A stretch of 64,000 nt of DNA from Bacillota bacterium (GTDB taxonomy: Bacteria > Bacillota > Clostridia > Lachnospirales > Lachnospiraceae), in assembly GCA_023407575.1 (NCBI GenBank), contig JAEYLX010000014.1, positions 1-64,000 of the forward strand, read 5' to 3'. This document shows positions 61,918 to 64,000 of this stretch, piece by piece. The number at the start of each line of letters is the position of its first letter. Position 1 is the stretch's first letter. The notes under the pieces were generated by a model. That model did not search any database and was not told the DNA's origin. It saw only the letters and a program-made list of their open reading frames with translations. Both the position numbers and the translations under genes were made by a program.

Positions 61918-63738
61918 ATGGAAAAAAAGGCGAGGAAGCAGAAACAACCGAAAAAAGGCATGGGAAGGTTAATGGAATTGGCGGCTACAAAGAAACCGCT
62001 GATGATATCATCCGTCATTTTATCAGCACTATCCTCAATTGCATCATTTATACCCTACATAATGATGTTTTATATTATACGTGAGATTATCTTAGTGTAT
62101 CCAGAGTATAGCGAGCTTGACACGACAAAAGTCATTACCTATGGATGGTTAGGGTTTGGAGGAATTATTGTTAACATTCTTTTGTATTTCGCGGCACTAA
62201 TGTGCTCCCATCTAGCGGCTTTTGGTACGCTTTATGAGCTGAAGATTAATTTTGCTTCTCATCTGGCTAAGGTACCGTTAGGCTTTCATGTGATTATTGG
62301 AAGTGGCAAACTACGAAAGATTATGGATGATAATATTGAGAAGATAGAGGGCTTTATTGCACATATGCTGCCTGATTTGGTTGCATCCTTCGTGGCACCG
62401 ATTGTCATGTTGATAATCTTATTATCTGTGGATTACCGCTTTGGTTTAGCCGCTATTCTGGGGATAATTATTGCATTTATCATTGAATTTATTGCATATG
62501 GAAATGATGGTGCAAAGAATATGATGAAGAACTATCAGAATTCCATGGAAGAAATGAATAATGCTTCTGTTGAATATATTCGAGGTATATCAGTTGTTAA
62601 GGCATTTAAGCAGACGGTCTATTCCTTTCGCAGGCTTCATGATACCATCACGAACTATACGAAAATAGTAATTCCTTATACTCTAAGTTGGGAAAACTAT
62701 ATGTCTGGCTTTATCACAGTGATTAATAATATTTACTTATTCCTGTTACCGGTGGGAATTCTCATTGGAAGTAATACAAAGGATTATAAGGAATTTTCGG
62801 TAACTTTCATGTTCTATATCCTTTTTGTTCCGTCCATAGCGTCTATTATGTTAAAGATTATGTATGTGAATACAAAGAGCATGCAGATTATCAGTGGTGT
62901 AGATCGAATGGACGAGATACTTGAGAAACCAGTATTACCACAACCGGAGATTAGTGCAAAGGTTAGCCGGTTTGATATCCAGTTTAATCAAGTATCCTTC
63001 CGTTATCAGGAGGATAGTGAGGCATTATCTGCAGTTTCCTTCCAGGCAAAGCAAGGAGAGATTACAGCGATTGTAGGTCCCTCGGGCGGAGGAAAGAGCA
63101 CCATCGCTCATTTGATTCCAAGGTTCTTTGACGTTACCGAAGGAGAAATTATGATTGGCGGTGTAGACATCCGTAAAATGAGTACGGAATATCTCATGCA
63201 GCAGGTAAGCTTTGTCTTTCAGGATGTCTTCCTGTTCAAACAAAGTATTATGGAGAATATTCGAATGGGTAATCCCCTGGCTACAGACGACGAGGTCATG
63301 AAGGCAGCCAAAGCAGCACAGTGTCATGACTTTATTGTAAAATTACCGAAGGGTTACCAGACGGTAATCCAAAGTGAAGGAGTGTATCTCTCCGGTGGCG
63401 AAAAGCAGCGTATTGCAATTGCCAGAGCCATTGTAAAAGCTGCACCGATTATTATACTTGACGAGGCAACTGCCTTTGCGGATCCCGAAAATGAATATTT
63501 AATTCAGCGTGCTTTTGAGAAGTTGATTAAAGGAAAGACTGTCATTATGATTGCGCACCGTCTTTCTACAATTAAGAATGCTGACAAAATTCTAGTGATG
63601 GATAAAGGTAATCTTATTGAACAAGGAACACATAAGGAATTAGTTGAACTGCAGGGTAAATATCATAGTATGTGGGAGCTATATACTAGAGCCATAAGCT
63701 GGAAAATGGATAGAAGCGAGGTGAAAGCAAATGCGTAA
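61918..63738 (+). CDS. ABC exporter-fold half-transporter (TMD-NBD), IrtA/YbtP-like
   Basis: About 606 residues. Six TM helices occupy about residues 20-320, with an ABC_membrane signature (VEYIRGISVVKAFKQT). The nucleotide-binding domain has Walker A GPSGGGKST (about 387-395), signature LSGGEKQRIAIARAI (about 491) and Walker B IIILDEAT (about 510), all intact. ATG 61918 is used; GTG 61912 is equally well placed. It overlaps the next gene by 8 bases, so the two form a heterodimer. With the DtxR repressor and AraC activator next door, the heterodimer resembles YbtP/YbtQ or IrtA/IrtB, which import metal-siderophores despite the exporter fold. Drug or peptide export is the alternative. Confidence 0.87.
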   Translation: MEKKARKQKQPKKGMGRLMELAATKKPLMISSVILSALSSIASFIPYIMMFYIIREIILVYPEYSELDTTKVITYGWLGFGGIIVNILLYFAALMCSHLAAFGTLYELKINFASHLAKVPLGFHVIIGSGKLRKIMDDNIEKIEGFIAHMLPDLVASFVAPIVMLIILLSVDYRFGLAAILGIIIAFIIEFIAYGNDGAKNMMKNYQNSMEEMNNASVEYIRGISVVKAFKQTVYSFRRLHDTITNYTKIVIPYTLSWENYMSGFITVINNIYLFLLPVGILIGSNTKDYKEFSVTFMFYILFVPSIASIMLKIMYVNTKSMQIISGVDRMDEILEKPVLPQPEISAKVSRFDIQFNQVSFRYQEDSEALSAVSFQAKQGEITAIVGPSGGGKSTIAHLIPRFFDVTEGEIMIGGVDIRKMSTEYLMQQVSFVFQDVFLFKQSIMENIRMGNPLATDDEVMKAAKAAQCHDFIVKLPKGYQTVIQSEGVYLSGGEKQRIAIARAIVKAAPIIILDEATAFADPENEYLIQRAFEKLIKGKTVIMIAHRLSTIKNADKILVMDKGNLIEQGTHKELVELQGKYHSMWELYTRAISWKMDRSEVKANA

Positions 63739-64000
63739 ATTACAATCAATGTTAATGCTGACAGACAAGGGATATCAGGATTTAAAAAAAGCAATACTTG
63801 CATGTACGATTACAAATTTATCACTGATGTTTCCCTTTGGTATCAGTATTCAGGTTTTTAGTGAAATATTAAAACCGTTTATGGGTGAAAGCATATCCTG
63901 GACCAGAATGTGGATCTACTTTGGACTTGGAATTGTAGCTGCGTTCCTCGTATTTTTGGCTAGCAAAAATGATTATAAAAAGACTTATGTTACTTCTTAT
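63731..64000 (+). CDS. Second ABC half-transporter, 5' part only
   Basis: The ATG at 63731 overlaps the end of the preceding ABC gene (stop at 63738) and has GAGG about 10 bases upstream. The 90 residues present (MRKLQSMLMLTDKGYQDLKK, then hydrophobic helices with MFPFGISIQVFSEIL) look like the first two TM helices of an exporter-type ABC_membrane domain. It runs off the window end. It should be the partner of the upstream half-transporter. Confidence 0.85.
   Translation, partial: MRKLQSMLMLTDKGYQDLKKAILACTITNLSLMFPFGISIQVFSEILKPFMGESISWTRMWIYFGLGIVAAFLVFLASKNDYKKTYVTSY

Noticed and set aside
1..64000. tRNA, rRNA or riboswitch genes
   Set aside because: No cloverleaf, rRNA segment or known riboswitch core was recognised in the intergenic regions by eye; a covariance-model scan would be needed to exclude them.

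Overview
The window is low-GC, densely coded DNA with AGGAGG-type ribosome sites, many secreted glycan-active enzymes, YesM/YesN-type regulation and methyl-accepting chemotaxis proteins. It reads as a chromosome segment of a plant- or glycan-degrading anaerobic Lachnospiraceae bacterium, close to the Clostridium/Lachnoclostridium phytofermentans group. The organism is inferred from gene content, not proven.

Layout: (a) 1-4.4 kb is a mannoside block: the end of one class I mannose-6-phosphate isomerase-like gene, a GH38 alpha-mannosidase and a second isomerase. (b) 4.4-20.5 kb is a mixed accessory stretch with two chemotaxis receptors, an AraC regulator, GNAT and VOC proteins, a secreted GH5 enzyme whose barrel is interrupted by a probable carbohydrate-binding domain, a two-component system flanked by two membrane proteins, a small hendecad-repeat protein followed by a purine-only tract, a short-chain dehydrogenase and a DUF4886 protein. 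(c) 20.7-39.1 kb is a beta-glucan utilisation locus: a GH94 phosphorylase, a second large phosphorylase (GH161/GH149-like), a GH30 glucanase, a membrane-anchored beta-helix protein, an ABC importer, a second binding lipoprotein, a YesM/YesN pair and a cupin protein. A perfect 30-bp palindrome lies over the promoter at its head. The likely logic is uptake of oligosaccharides and energy-saving phosphorolysis to sugar 1-phosphates.

(d) 39.5-54.8 kb holds two giant secreted subtilases. The first (2189 aa) carries a His-rich leader, cysteine-pair repeats and about eleven FN3-like modules. The second (2756 aa) fuses an S8 protease with its propeptide to a YD/Rhs shell, a 19-residue-period solenoid and a C-terminal toxin tip; an immunity-like gene overlaps its stop codon. 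(e) 54.8-58.8 kb is a decay zone: an IS110-type transposase remnant, a deleted copy of the Rhs gene, an orphan toxin tip with its own immunity-like gene, a 5' fragment of a group IIC intron sitting just behind a terminator, and a broken membrane-protein gene. This looks like a polymorphic-toxin tip-replacement locus. (f) 59.0-64.0 kb has a tiny DNA-binding-like ORF, an alpha/beta hydrolase, a DtxR-family repressor and, divergently, an AraC regulator with two overlapping ABC exporter-fold half-transporters (the second cut by the window end). A DtxR-like operator overlaps the AraC promoter, which suggests iron- or manganese-responsive siderophore handling.

No tRNA, rRNA or CRISPR array was recognised. 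All family assignments come from reading motifs by eye; no database search was run.
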